Shown: positions 6,726-15,388 of the stretch, one piece after another
Position numbering within the stretch: position 1 is the stretch's first letter
Layout: the number at the start of each line of letters is the position of its first letter
From: an uncultured Blautia sp.
Lineage (GTDB): Bacteria > Bacillota > Clostridia > Lachnospirales > Lachnospiraceae
NCBI GenBank assembly: GCA_934373235.1
Contig: CAKROW010000037.1
Location: 1-26,015, forward strand
Length of the DNA: 26,015 nt
Reading direction: 5' to 3'
Notes under the pieces: model-generated
What the model was told of the DNA's origin: nothing
The model's input: the letters and a program-made list of their open reading frames with translations, nothing else
Database searches by the model: none
Made by a program: the position numbers and the translations under genes

Positions 6726-7919
6726 ATGAAAAAGAAAAAATTAAATCCCCATCACCCCCACAAACCCCTCATCCTTCTCCTGACAGTCCTCCTGGCATCT
6801 GCACCTGCATCACAGGTCTATGCCTTCAGGCTTCCGGATGTAGTGAAGGATTATATAGATATCGGATCAGACAGTGATACAGAGGAAAGTGTGGAAGATA
6901 AGGACCAGAATGTGGAATCTCGCGGGGAAAATACAGGATCCTCCGGCGAAAAAGGGGACACATCCGGAGAATTTTCCATTATTGAGAAGGCGATCGTTGA
7001 GATCATGAAATCTGACTGGTATAAGAACACAGATGCCAGAGGCCGTAAGGAAAAGATAGCAGAGATCCTGGCGGCAACAGGATATGTTGACAAGGATACT
7101 GCCATGAAAGGGATCGACACGATCCTGAATTTTGAGTTTTACGGTCAGAAGATCGGAGTACTTCTGGATGATTATACAGAAGAACTTTATGAGCAGGAAG
7201 AGGGCGAGTCCTATGAGCAGCGGGACGAGATCACGGAGTCTCTGGATCAGGACAGACAGGCACTGATCCTGTATGGACTTGGATTCCAGGAGTTTGACTA
7301 TGCACTGGATTACAGTTCAGCCAAGTGGAATTTAAACGGCCTGAAGACCAGTATGAATGACGCATGTACAGTGGCAGATTTTAAGACAGACCTTAAGGGA
7401 AAGGACCTCATTGTGATCGAGGAGCATGGCTGTACCTATGAGGATGAGCCGCTGATCGCCACAGAGGAGGAATATGATCCTCTGTCAAGCTATGAATATC
7501 AGGATGATCTGGATGCTGGAAGACTGGAGGTTATGATCAGTGAAGCCGGAGCCCAGTACTGTCTGAAACCATCATTTTTTGAGTATTATTATGGAGGAGG
7601 GCAGTTGGAAAATTCTTTTGTGTGGATCGGTTCCTGTTACGGAGCAAGCAATTCCAGACTTATGGATGCCTTTGTAAATACCGGAGCACGTGCGGTAGTG
7701 GGTCATTCAGATTCTGTGTATACCATGTATGATTACAATATGCTCAATACAGTAGTTGACGGAATGATCAGCGGGGAAAGCTCCTCGGAAGCTTTTCAGA
7801 AAGCAAAAGATCAGTGGGGAGAAAATGATGAACAGTTTGCCATAAAATACATGGCAGTGGATTATAAGGAGATCCCGGCATCCTATCCAAGCCTTACCGG
7901 AGATGTGAGCTGGAAATAA
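6726..7919 (+). CDS. secreted caspase-like (clan CD-like) putative cysteine peptidase
   Basis: The 397-residue protein has a basic N-terminus, a hydrophobic core (residues ~14-26) and a likely signal-peptidase site after VYA (33). No sortase motif or C-terminal anchor is seen, so it is probably released. Residues ~45-85 are an acidic Ser/Gly/Glu-rich linker. The C-terminal half has the order expected of caspase/gingipain/CHAT-like folds: a strand LIVIEEHG with candidate catalytic His234, then WIGSCYGASN with candidate Cys304, then GARAVVGHSD. The catalytic assignment is inferred from motif layout, not demonstrated. Residues ~86-215, helical, may be a pro-domain. AAAGGAGG precedes the ATG. The gene converges on the sensor kinase gene. 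Confidence 0.6.
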   Translation: MKKKKLNPHHPHKPLILLLTVLLASAPASQVYAFRLPDVVKDYIDIGSDSDTEESVEDKDQNVESRGENTGSSGEKGDTSGEFSIIEKAIVEIMKSDWYKNTDARGRKEKIAEILAATGYVDKDTAMKGIDTILNFEFYGQKIGVLLDDYTEELYEQEEGESYEQRDEITESLDQDRQALILYGLGFQEFDYALDYSSAKWNLNGLKTSMNDACTVADFKTDLKGKDLIVIEEHGCTYEDEPLIATEEEYDPLSSYEYQDDLDAGRLEVMISEAGAQYCLKPSFFEYYYGGGQLENSFVWIGSCYGASNSRLMDAFVNTGARAVVGHSDSVYTMYDYNMLNTVVDGMISGESSSEAFQKAKDQWGENDEQFAIKYMAVDYKEIPASYPSLTGDVSWK

Positions 7920-7970
7920 TGAGAAAATCAGCAGGCCGGGAATATCCCTCTGACTGTAAATAAACCCGGC

Positions 7971-7998
7971 GTGATGTACGGTCAGTTTCATACATCAC
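7971..7998. repeat. inverted repeat between convergent genes
   Basis: GTGATGTA (7971-7978) and TACATCAC (7991-7998) are perfectly complementary around a 12-base loop, with GG/CC pairing continuing outside. There is no T-run directly next to it. It may strengthen termination between the two convergent genes or be a protein site; the role is not clear. Confidence 0.5.
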
Positions 7999-8014
7999 AC
8001 CGGATCTTACGTGT

Positions 8015-8050
8015 AAAACGTCTGAGATGGGAAAACGTTTTATTTATTTT
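8015..8050 (+). terminator. terminator of the secreted-protein gene
   Basis: AAAACGT (8015-8021) pairs with ACGTTTT (8035-8041) and is followed by a T-rich tract (ATTTATTTTTTT). The tract overlaps the stop codon end of the convergent kinase gene. The stem is A/T-rich, so its strength is moderate. Confidence 0.5.
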
Positions 8051-10632
8051 TTTCGGGGAAATTTAAGGCATACCTTAAAGAGATCTCCGTCCAGGTAGAG
8101 GGTAAAGGTTCCGCCCTGAAGCTGTGTAAGGCTCTGGGCAATGGAAAGTCCAAGTCCGCTGCCCTCTGTGTTTCTTGCGACATCGCCCCGGATGAACCGT
8201 TCAGTCAGCTCCTCGGCAGGGATATTCAGAGGCTGTTTGGAAATATTTTTCAGGGTAAAGATCACGGTGTCGTTTCTGACCAGGACTTCCGCATAAACTC
8301 TTGTATTTTCCATGGCATATTTCAGCACATTTCCAAAAAGATTCTCAAGGACGCGCCACATCCTCCGTCCGTCGGCACAGATCATGGCCGGGCTGTCTGG
8401 CATGTGTGTCATCAGGGTAAGCTGCGCTTTTTCCATGCGCTCCTCAAATTCCCCCATAACCTGATACAGCATTTCCACAAAATCCAGATCAGCCATCTCA
8501 AGGGAAATATTTCCGGTGCTTGCTTTGGACGCTTCCACAACATCTTCAGTCAGGCTCTTGAGCCGCTGGGACTTGGAATCCAGGATCTGAAGATAATTCA
8601 GCACTTCCGGATCTGTAAAATTCTTCCTCTTAAGAAGGTCAATGTAATTGATGATGGAAGTTAAGGGTGTTTTCAGGTCGTGTGATACGTTGGTGATCAG
8701 CTCTGTTTTCATGCGTTCATCCCGGAGATTCTTGTCAACGGCGGCATCCAGACCGTCACCGATACGGTTGATATATTCTGCCATGTTTTTCTGATCGCCA
8801 CGGAGAGTATCTGCCGGAATTTTGTAAGAGAGATCTCCGTTGGTGATCTTTTTCAGTCCATCAAGAAGAATTTCACGTCCTCTGGCTGTGTGGTACATCC
8901 GGAGAAAGGCTTTCAGATCTACAGCAAACAGGATCAGAAACAGAACGAAAGCGGTTATACTGGACTGATTAACCATTGAAATTGTCCAGAACATGCAGGC
9001 AAGAAACTGTATGGCAATGAATCCGGCCAGAGCCAGAGTCATACGTACTCTGCTGATGGTATTTCTGGAATAAAATTCCATAAGTTTACGACTTTTTTTC
9101 AAACACAGGTAAATCCCTTTCAGTATCCTGTGAAGCAGGCTGTTTTTCCACAGGGTACCGGCCTTGATACGGCGTACCAGACTTAAATATCCGATCCAGA
9201 ACAGACAGGATATGAGAAAAACAGTGATGCCCAGAATGATCAGCGGAGACAACATACTTTCAGTACTGAAGGATAACAGGATCCACAGCAGGATCAGAGC
9301 GGGGATACATACGATAGCCGCGGCGATTTCCGTGTATATCTTGTCGAAAGCGTTCAGATGTATGCTTTTTTCTGTGGAGCTCCGGGAATGGCCGGCTTTT
9401 ACAGTGAGCTTTATAAGGACAAAGAGGAACAGCAAAACACTGAGGATGCAGAGGCAGACTGCAGGGATAAAAGTTTTCCTGTATATCCGGTAATTTCCGG
9501 AGGAAGCCTGGAGGCGGTCACCGGCAGGAAGTGATTTATCTGCGATCCACATATAAAAAGTAAAATCAGAATCTCCGGTATGTTCCGTAACCATGGAGTT
9601 CCAGGTGGAAAGGGGGATAACATCTTCAGTATTTAAATTTGTGGAACATTTACTTATGTCAGGAAAAAGTGAAATATATGGATGGCTGTCACTGATCTTT
9701 TTGTAGTCATTTCCTGAATTGGAGTAGATGTTTCCGGTTTTGTTGTTGATATAACAATAAGAAATATTGGAAGCTCCGTCTGTGTAATTGTCCAGTTCAG
9801 CCGCACGGCTGGAGAGATTTTTTACCTCCTGGATGGCCTGGGAAAGACAGTCGTAGGCGTCTGAGAGAGAACCGGTGAAGCCTCTGTCGCTCCGGCTGGT
9901 GGAATTCATATATTCAAGAAGGCTTCCGTATCCTTCAGGAGCGTAATGCATTTTCAGGCTGGGAATCTCTGAACAGTTATATATATTTGTATAGAGAACA
10001 TTTCCGTTCCTGTCTGTAATATTTTTTAAAGGTTCCTGATTTTTGATCCCGGAGTCAGCGTAAGCGTACTGGTATTTTAAGGCATACAGGATGTTTTCCT
10101 CCCACTGTTTCTGGGAAATGCCGGCTTTTTTCAGGGAACCGCCGGTGGCATTAAGCTTGAGATCGCCACTTTGGATGGCACTGGCAAAGTCGGAATAATA
10201 CATATATTGTCTACCGTTATCTGTATCCAGATTTAAGACGATCCAGTCATCGCCGCCGGACAGGTCGTCATACCGGCTCCATTTCAGAAGATCGTCAAAA
10301 GAGTAGGCAAGGCCGGAAGTATTTTTGTAGGAGAGAGACCTTCCGTTATAGATTTCTTCCAGGTCAACACAGGAAGTGGAATCTAAGGAATCCAGGGTTT
10401 CCCGGGCAGAAATACCATTCAGGAGAGATTCGGCTTCCGGATAGAGATCTGAAGAAAAGGTTGCGGATTTGAAATAATCAGAAATTTTCAGATCATCCAC
10501 GGAAGACAGGCTGAAGCCGGCGGAAAGTGAGATCTGAAGGGAAAAAACAAGGATCACCGGCAGGATGATGCCAAGGATCAGAAGAATTTCCGGGGACAGA
10601 AGCCCCCCGGATTTTGATTTGTGTTTATTCAT
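8044..10632 (-). CDS. membrane sensor histidine kinase with large extracellular domain
   Basis: The ATG at 10632 (862 residues) is chosen because AAAGGGG lies 8 bases upstream; the frame is open further but only across the regulator gene. One membrane segment (~14-34) is followed by a ~350-residue extracellular region rich in Ser/Tyr/Asn, then five segments (~389-411, 434-455, 461-486, 532-554, 558-574). A HAMP-like linker (~590-640) leads to the H-box NVSHDLKTPLTS with phospho-acceptor His651. The ATPase domain has the N-box region RVLENLFGNVLKYAM and the G-box EGSGLGLSIAQSL. The kinase is fully intact, but its cognate regulator, 28 bases upstream, has a nonsense codon. The signal sensed is unknown; the extracellular part matches no domain I recognise. 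Confidence 0.88.
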   Translation of the reverse strand: MNKHKSKSGGLLSPEILLILGIILPVILVFSLQISLSAGFSLSSVDDLKISDYFKSATFSSDLYPEAESLLNGISARETLDSLDSTSCVDLEEIYNGRSLSYKNTSGLAYSFDDLLKWSRYDDLSGGDDWIVLNLDTDNGRQYMYYSDFASAIQSGDLKLNATGGSLKKAGISQKQWEENILYALKYQYAYADSGIKNQEPLKNITDRNGNVLYTNIYNCSEIPSLKMHYAPEGYGSLLEYMNSTSRSDRGFTGSLSDAYDCLSQAIQEVKNLSSRAAELDNYTDGASNISYCYINNKTGNIYSNSGNDYKKISDSHPYISLFPDISKCSTNLNTEDVIPLSTWNSMVTEHTGDSDFTFYMWIADKSLPAGDRLQASSGNYRIYRKTFIPAVCLCILSVLLFLFVLIKLTVKAGHSRSSTEKSIHLNAFDKIYTEIAAAIVCIPALILLWILLSFSTESMLSPLIILGITVFLISCLFWIGYLSLVRRIKAGTLWKNSLLHRILKGIYLCLKKSRKLMEFYSRNTISRVRMTLALAGFIAIQFLACMFWTISMVNQSSITAFVLFLILFAVDLKAFLRMYHTARGREILLDGLKKITNGDLSYKIPADTLRGDQKNMAEYINRIGDGLDAAVDKNLRDERMKTELITNVSHDLKTPLTSIINYIDLLKRKNFTDPEVLNYLQILDSKSQRLKSLTEDVVEASKASTGNISLEMADLDFVEMLYQVMGEFEERMEKAQLTLMTHMPDSPAMICADGRRMWRVLENLFGNVLKYAMENTRVYAEVLVRNDTVIFTLKNISKQPLNIPAEELTERFIRGDVARNTEGSGLGLSIAQSLTQLQGGTFTLYLDGDLFKVCLKFPRKK

Positions 10633-10660
10633 TGACTGTACCCCTTTCATGAATAAAAAA

Positions 10661-11362
10661 TTATCGTATGATCTTTTCGATTTTGTAGCCAAGTCCCCAC
10701 ACAACCTTGAGATATCTGGGCTCTTTTGGATTGATCTCGATTTTTTCACGGATATGCCGGATGTGGACAGCAACTGTATTATCCGCTGCCAGTGCATCCT
10801 CATTCCAGATGCTTTCGTAGATCTGGGTGGTGGAAAAAACCCGCCCCTGGTTTTTCATAAGAAAAAGAAGGATGTTGTATTCAATAGGTGTCAGCTTTGT
10901 CGGTTCTCCGTCAACCAGAACCTCCTTGCGGTCATCATCAATGGTCAGTCCGCCGGTGGTATAAATGTTACCGCCTGTGATCTGGGCCGCAGCGCCAAGC
11001 TGTGTATAACGGCGAAGCTGGGATTTTACCCTTGCGATCAGTTCAAGGGGATTAAAAGGTTTTGTGATATAATCGTCAGCTCCGATGTTCAGTCCCAGGA
11101 TCTTGTCTGAATCCTCGGATTTTGCAGACAGGATGATGATGGGTAAAGGATTGGTCTGCCGTATCTTAACAGTTGCCCGGATACCGTCCAGACGGGGCAT
11201 CATAATATCAATGATAAGAAGATCCACAGTCCGGGTGTCAAGGATATTTAAAGCCTCCTGACCATCGTAGGCCTTCAGGATGTGATGTCCTTCCTCAGTA
11301 AGATATATTTAAATTGCTTCCACGATGTCTTTGTCGTCATCGCAAACCATAATATCTGCCAC
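10661..11362 (-). pseudogene. OmpR-family response regulator with nonsense codon
   Basis: From the GTG at 11362 (GGGAG about 10 bases upstream) the frame reads MADIMVCDDDKDIVEAI, then TAA at 11311-11309, then IYLTEEGHHILKAYDGQEAL, and continues without further breaks through the phospho-acceptor region VDLLIIDIMMPRLDG (Asp52), the Thr/Ser position SAK, the conserved KPF and a winged-helix domain ending VWGLGYKIE. Reading through the stop gives 233 residues, normal for the family. A single base change, for example GAA to TAA, explains the stop. Restart at GTG 11227 would lose the acidic pocket DDD. The gene is directly upstream of its kinase partner. If the stop is real and not suppressed, the two-component system has no working receiver. 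Confidence 0.85.
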
Positions 11363-11403
11363 TTTTTTGTAACTCCCTGATGTATAAAGGATAGCAGTGG
11401 ACT

Positions 11404-11434
11404 CTTAAGGTGAAAGGGTTAAATTTCTTAAGAA
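11404..11434 (-). promoter_or_regulatory. candidate operator/promoter of the regulator-kinase pair
   Basis: Two CTTAAG copies (11404-11409 and 11427-11432) lie 23 bp apart, about two helical turns, the second inside the 10-bp palindrome TTCTTAAGAA. On the minus strand the gene-proximal copy supplies TTAAGA as a possible -35, with TATACA about 16 bp downstream. Direct repeats at this phasing suit an OmpR-type activator controlling its own operon. Evidence is pattern only. Confidence 0.35.
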
Positions 11435-11457
11435 TTCATGAAATTGGTGATATGCTG

Positions 11458-12819
11458 CTATCCGATCTTATGTCTGCTCACATAGCGGAATGTAAGGGTA
11501 AATACGATTCCCTTTGCAATGGAGGTAAGGGAAAGTGCCCACCAGATTCCGTCAAGTCCCATTCCCATGTGGCTTAAGATCATAGCCAGAGGGATACGGG
11601 AGCCTGTGAGAAGGATACTGATAATACTGCACTGGCGGGTCATTCCAAGGCCGGACAGTGCGCCGATGGTCATAAGCTCAATAGCCATAAAGGCCTCGCT
11701 GAATCCGATGATCACCAGATAGTTGGCGGCAATGGCGAGAGAGCTGCTGTCATGGAAAAACAGGCTGGCGATAGGTTTCGGGACGAACACAAAGGCTGCT
11801 GTGATAAGAAGTCCCCACACAGTCAGGATCTTAAAGGATATGCTGTAGCCCTTGCGGATACGGTCCGGTTTCTTTGCGCCGAAGTTCTGTGCAACAAAGG
11901 CATTTAAGGCCGTGGCAAAACCGTCAGCAGTATTCCAGGATACAGATTCGATCTGCCCGCCCACTCTCTGTGTTGCAATGGCAGCAGCGCCGAAAGCGGA
12001 TACCATACGTGTCAGGGACATGGAGATCATACAGTAAATACAGCTCTGCACAGCAGTAGGAAAACCGATGTGGAAGATCCTTTTATAATATTTTCCGGGA
12101 TAACGGGAAAAAACGTGCATATTCCGGAGAATATTGTTTTCCAGCCTGGAATGGAAAATATGAAAGACCATTACTGCAAAAACAAGAGCCTGTGCAGTGA
12201 CTGTGGCGATCGCCGCACCTGCAGTGCCAAGCTTCGGAAAAGGACCGGGACCAAGGATCAGCAGAGGATCCAGGATCATATTTCCGATAAGTCCCAGAAA
12301 ATTGGCAATAAGAGGCATCCTGGAATCACCCTGGGCTGTGGAAAGACCGGTGAGGGTCAGGTTCAGATAGGAAAAGCTGATAAGTCCGCAGGTGATCAGG
12401 GTGTAGGAACGTGCTGCCTCATAGGTTTCCGGGTCAGTCAACTGGAAAAAGCCCAGAAGGGGTTCAATAAAAATAATGCATATGGCTGTAAATACAAGTC
12501 CCAGAAGCAGGGTAAGGCGAAGTGCGCTGGCTGCAAAGGCCCGGGCCTCTCTGTAATCCTTTCGGCCGCAGGCCTGTGCTACGTTTACCTGACCGCCCAT
12601 TCTGGGAAGGGCGACGATACCCTGGGAAAGCCAGACATACATGCCGCCCACGCCTACACCTGCTACGGCTTTGGCGCCCAGAAGACCGATCCATGCCATA
12701 TCCATGATATTGTAGGCTGTGCCAAGAAATGAGGACAGCATAATAGGCAGAGCAAGCTCTGCCAGTGTTTTGAGGATCGGACCGGAAGTCAGATCCGTGT
12801 TTTTTTTAGCTTTTGACAT
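11458..12819 (-). CDS. MATE-family multidrug/Na+ antiporter
   Basis: The 453-residue protein has about twelve hydrophobic segments in two similar halves, as expected for MATE transporters, which export cationic drugs or metabolites in exchange for Na+ or H+. The N-terminal half carries ILKTLAELALPIMLSSFLG and the first-helix region NIMDMAWIG; the second half repeats the pattern with FHIGFPTAVQSCIYCMISMS and GQIESVSWNTADGF. Length is typical. AGGAGA lies about 8 bases before the ATG. It starts 18 bases after the HAD phosphatase stop, so the two are probably cotranscribed. The substrate cannot be predicted. Confidence 0.9.
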   Translation of the reverse strand: MSKAKKNTDLTSGPILKTLAELALPIMLSSFLGTAYNIMDMAWIGLLGAKAVAGVGVGGMYVWLSQGIVALPRMGGQVNVAQACGRKDYREARAFAASALRLTLLLGLVFTAICIIFIEPLLGFFQLTDPETYEAARSYTLITCGLISFSYLNLTLTGLSTAQGDSRMPLIANFLGLIGNMILDPLLILGPGPFPKLGTAGAAIATVTAQALVFAVMVFHIFHSRLENNILRNMHVFSRYPGKYYKRIFHIGFPTAVQSCIYCMISMSLTRMVSAFGAAAIATQRVGGQIESVSWNTADGFATALNAFVAQNFGAKKPDRIRKGYSISFKILTVWGLLITAAFVFVPKPIASLFFHDSSSLAIAANYLVIIGFSEAFMAIELMTIGALSGLGMTRQCSIISILLTGSRIPLAMILSHMGMGLDGIWWALSLTSIAKGIVFTLTFRYVSRHKIG

Positions 12820-12837
12820 AAGAAAACTCTCCTGTGG

Positions 12838-13458
12838 TTATTTGCAGATGGAAAGAAGGTCAGAAGGACAGGTGATACGCTGATCAGGCTCAGGAACCTC
12901 TCCGAAACCATACTCTGCGAATATAAATGGCACCTGAGCCTTCCGGCAGGCGTTAAAGTCTCCCAGTGTGTCGCCTACATAGACGGGAGACTTCAGGCCG
13001 AAGTCATCACGGATCTTCATAATATTCTCAGCTTTTGCCATGCCTGTGTCTCCGGGACAGAGATGCCCCTTAAAGTAGTGGCCGAAACCGGTTGCTTTAA
13101 GGAATACCTCGATATAGCCTGCCTGGCAGTTGCTTACAATAAAAAGAGGGAACTTTTCGGAAAGAATCTTCAGTGTATCCTCAAGCTTCGGATAAAGGGG
13201 TGCACATTTCTTAAGAAGTGCCTGGTGCTCTGCCTCACAGCAGTTTTCAATAATGCGAAGCTGCTCAGCCTGTGGGAGCTCCGGGAAGAGAGCCTTTGCA
13301 ATATCAGGCAGAAGCTGTCCGAAAAGCCCCATAAGCCGTCTGGAGCTTACATCTGTGTCCATATGTTCCACATTGACGAGATAGTCACTCCAGGCCTCTG
13401 CAACAATCTCTGTTGAATCCCAGAGCGTACCGTCCACATCAAAAATAATACTGTCCAT
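12838..13458 (-). CDS. HAD-superfamily hydrolase, phosphoglycolate phosphatase-like
   Basis: The ATG at 13458 is fixed by GGAGGA 9 bases upstream; an upstream extension of the frame has no start signals. The 206-residue protein has HAD motif I FDVDGTLWDS (nucleophile Asp7, acid/base Asp9), motif II FIVSNCQ (Ser109), Lys142 as probable motif III and motif IV VYVGDTLGDF (162-167). A helical cap lies between motifs I and II (subclass I), as in phosphoglycolate or beta-phosphoglucomutase-like enzymes. It likely removes phosphate from a small metabolite; substrate unknown. It is the first gene of a minus-strand unit with the MATE transporter and is divergent from sfsA. Confidence 0.87.
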   Translation of the reverse strand: MDSIIFDVDGTLWDSTEIVAEAWSDYLVNVEHMDTDVSSRRLMGLFGQLLPDIAKALFPELPQAEQLRIIENCCEAEHQALLKKCAPLYPKLEDTLKILSEKFPLFIVSNCQAGYIEVFLKATGFGHYFKGHLCPGDTGMAKAENIMKIRDDFGLKSPVYVGDTLGDFNACRKAQVPFIFAEYGFGEVPEPDQRITCPSDLLSICK

Positions 13459-13512
13459 GTAAAAAATCCTCCCCAAATATATGCTTGTATATGTATAGTC
13501 ATATAAAACAAT

Positions 13513-13539
13513 ATTATAGGAGAAAAGAGAAAAAAGCAA
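13513..13539 (-). promoter_or_regulatory. promoter for the HAD-MATE unit
   Basis: On the minus strand TTGCTT (13539-13534) and TATAAT (13518-13513) are 15 bp apart, a slightly short sigma-A promoter, leaving a ~50-base leader to the HAD gene. Confidence 0.5.
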
Positions 13540-13588
13540 CTGCCATTTTTCCGGTTTTATGTTATGATAAGGGGCGTGAGGTAAGAAT

Positions 13589-14287
13589 ATGCAATACATA
13601 AATACAGTGAGAGGGATTTTCCGGGACAGGCCCAACCGGTTTATCGCACATGTGGAAACCGGCGGGATACTGGAAACTGTCCATGTAAAAAATACAGGCA
13701 GGTGCAGGGAGCTTCTGATCCCTGGAGCAGAGGTGATCCTGGAAACCAGCGATAATCCTGCCCGTAAGACGAAATACGATCTGATCTGTGTGAACAAGTC
13801 GGGAAGATGGATCAATATGGATTCCCAGGTGCCTAACCAGGTAGCTGCAGACTGGATCTTAAATGGCAGGCTTTTTCCGGAGAAAATATCTCTTAAGAGA
13901 GAGAAAATCTACGGGAATTCCAGGTTTGATATTTATGTGGAATCAGAATACAGGAAGGCTTTTATAGAAGTAAAGGGAGTAACCCTGGAAGAAGATGGGA
14001 TCGTCCGTTTTCCGGATGCACCTACAGCCCGTGGGGTGAAGCATCTGGAAGAGCTTATCCGGGCTCATGAAGACGGGTATGAGGTATATCTTTTTCTGGT
14101 GATCCAGATGAAGGCTGTGAAATATTTTGAGCCAAACTGGAAAACCCATCCGGAATTTGGAAACACTCTTAAAAGAGCTGCAGATGCAGGTGTAAAGATC
14201 CTGGCGTATGACTGCGTGGTCACAGAGGATTCCATTGAGATCTGTGATCCGGTGCCTGTGCATCTGGAACAGCCTGACACAGTATAA
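13589..14287 (+). CDS. sfsA: SfsA family DNA-binding protein/nuclease
   Basis: The 232-residue protein follows the SfsA family along its whole length: an N-terminal OB-like part with RFIAHVETGG and VHVKNTGRCRELL, then a PD-(D/E)xK-like nuclease fold region with SRFDIYV, FIEVKGVTL and FPDAPTARGVKHLEEL, then MKAVKYFEPNWKTHPEFG. SfsA was named for sugar fermentation stimulation in Escherichia coli and has the fold of a restriction-endonuclease-like nucleic acid binder. GAGG lies 7 bases before the ATG. It is 12 bases ahead of mutY and probably cotranscribed with it, an arrangement that may join two DNA-acting proteins. Confidence 0.92.
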   Translation: MQYINTVRGIFRDRPNRFIAHVETGGILETVHVKNTGRCRELLIPGAEVILETSDNPARKTKYDLICVNKSGRWINMDSQVPNQVAADWILNGRLFPEKISLKREKIYGNSRFDIYVESEYRKAFIEVKGVTLEEDGIVRFPDAPTARGVKHLEELIRAHEDGYEVYLFLVIQMKAVKYFEPNWKTHPEFGNTLKRAADAGVKILAYDCVVTEDSIEICDPVPVHLEQPDTV

Positions 14288-14299
14288 AAGGAACAAAAT

Positions 14300-15388
14300 A
14301 TGACAGAAAATAAGAAACAGCAGCAGTATGCAACATCTCTGGAAGGGATGGCGCAGCCGCTTCTTACATGGTATAATGAAAACCGGCGTGAGCTTCCCTG
14401 GCGTGACAGAAACAACGCCTACTATACCTGGGTATCGGAGATCATGCTGCAACAGACCAGAGTTGAGGCAGTGAAGCCTTATTTTACAAGATTTATACAG
14501 GAGCTTCCGGATGTATTGGCTCTTTCGGAGGCATCAGAGGAGAAGATCACCAAGCTGTGGGAAGGCCTGGGATATTACAGCAGGGTCAGGAACATGCAGC
14601 AGGCAGCCATTACGGTAATGAAGGAGTATGGCGGGAAAATACCTGAAGATTTTGAAACCCTTCTTTCGTTGAAGGGAATAGGAAGGTACACAGCAGGTGC
14701 GATCTCGTCCATTGCCTATGGAAAAAAGGCACCTGCAGTTGACGGGAATGTCCTTCGTGTGATCTCAAGACTCACCGGAAACCGTGAGGACATTATGAAG
14801 CAGTCTGTAAGGAAACAGGTGGAGGAGCTTGTCCTTAAGGTGATGCCGGAGGAATATCCGGGAGATTTTAACCAGGCTCTTATGGAAATCGGAGCAGTGA
14901 TCTGTGTCCCAAATGGGAAAGCAAAATGTGATGTCTGTCCTGTGCGGACATACTGCTTTGCAAGAAAACATGATATCGTAGAGGAGCTTCCTGTAAAAGC
15001 ACCGAAAAAGGCAAGGAAAACAGAGGACCGTACAGTTCTGGTGATCCAGGACGGAGCTGCAACAGCCATAAGGAAAAGACCGTCCGGGGGACTTCTTGCA
15101 GGACTTTATGAGCTTCCCAACACAGAGGGACATCTGACTCCTGAGGAGGCAGTACAGCGGGTAAAAGAAATGCATCTGGATCCGCTCCGTATAGAGGCAC
15201 TGCCAGATGCAAAGCATATATTCTCCCATATAGAATGGAGAATGTGTGCCTACCGTATAGCGGTAGCGTCTCTGGAAGAAACCTCGGAGAAAGAACTGCT
15301 TTTTGCAGATAAAAAAGAATCAGAAAAAAAGTATGCGATCCCTTCTGCGTTCAGGGCGTATACCAGATACATGAAGGAGGAAAACTGA
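14300..15388 (+). CDS. mutY: A/G-specific adenine DNA glycosylase
   Basis: MutY removes adenine mispaired with 8-oxoguanine. The 362-residue protein has RRELPWRD, the base-flipping/catalytic helix EIMLQQTRVEAVKPY with catalytic Glu47, the helix-hairpin-helix LKGIGRYTAGAI, and catalytic Asp148 in AVDGNVLRVISR. The 4Fe-4S loop has Cys202, Cys210, Cys213 and Cys219 (C-x7-C-x2-C-x5-C, one residue longer in the first gap than in the E. coli enzyme). A NUDIX-like C-terminal domain (~240-350), which recognises 8-oxoguanine, is present, with KHIFSHIEWRM. The TGA overlaps the ATG of the glycosyltransferase by one base. Confidence 0.95.
   Translation: MTENKKQQQYATSLEGMAQPLLTWYNENRRELPWRDRNNAYYTWVSEIMLQQTRVEAVKPYFTRFIQELPDVLALSEASEEKITKLWEGLGYYSRVRNMQQAAITVMKEYGGKIPEDFETLLSLKGIGRYTAGAISSIAYGKKAPAVDGNVLRVISRLTGNREDIMKQSVRKQVEELVLKVMPEEYPGDFNQALMEIGAVICVPNGKAKCDVCPVRTYCFARKHDIVEELPVKAPKKARKTEDRTVLVIQDGAATAIRKRPSGGLLAGLYELPNTEGHLTPEEAVQRVKEMHLDPLRIEALPDAKHIFSHIEWRMCAYRIAVASLEETSEKELLFADKKESEKKYAIPSAFRAYTRYMKEEN

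Noticed and set aside
10633..10803. Extended N-terminus of the sensor kinase (57 extra residues)
   Set aside because: This part lies inside the regulator gene in another frame and lacks start signals; AAAGGGG before the ATG at 10632 fixes the start.
12070..12732. 220-codon plus-strand frame opposite the MATE gene
   Set aside because: Composition follows the antisense of a transporter gene; no family likeness and no ribosome binding site.
13459..13815. Long N-terminal extension of the HAD protein
   Set aside because: It overlaps the divergent promoter and the sfsA start and has no recognisable domain; GGAGGA before 13458 is decisive.
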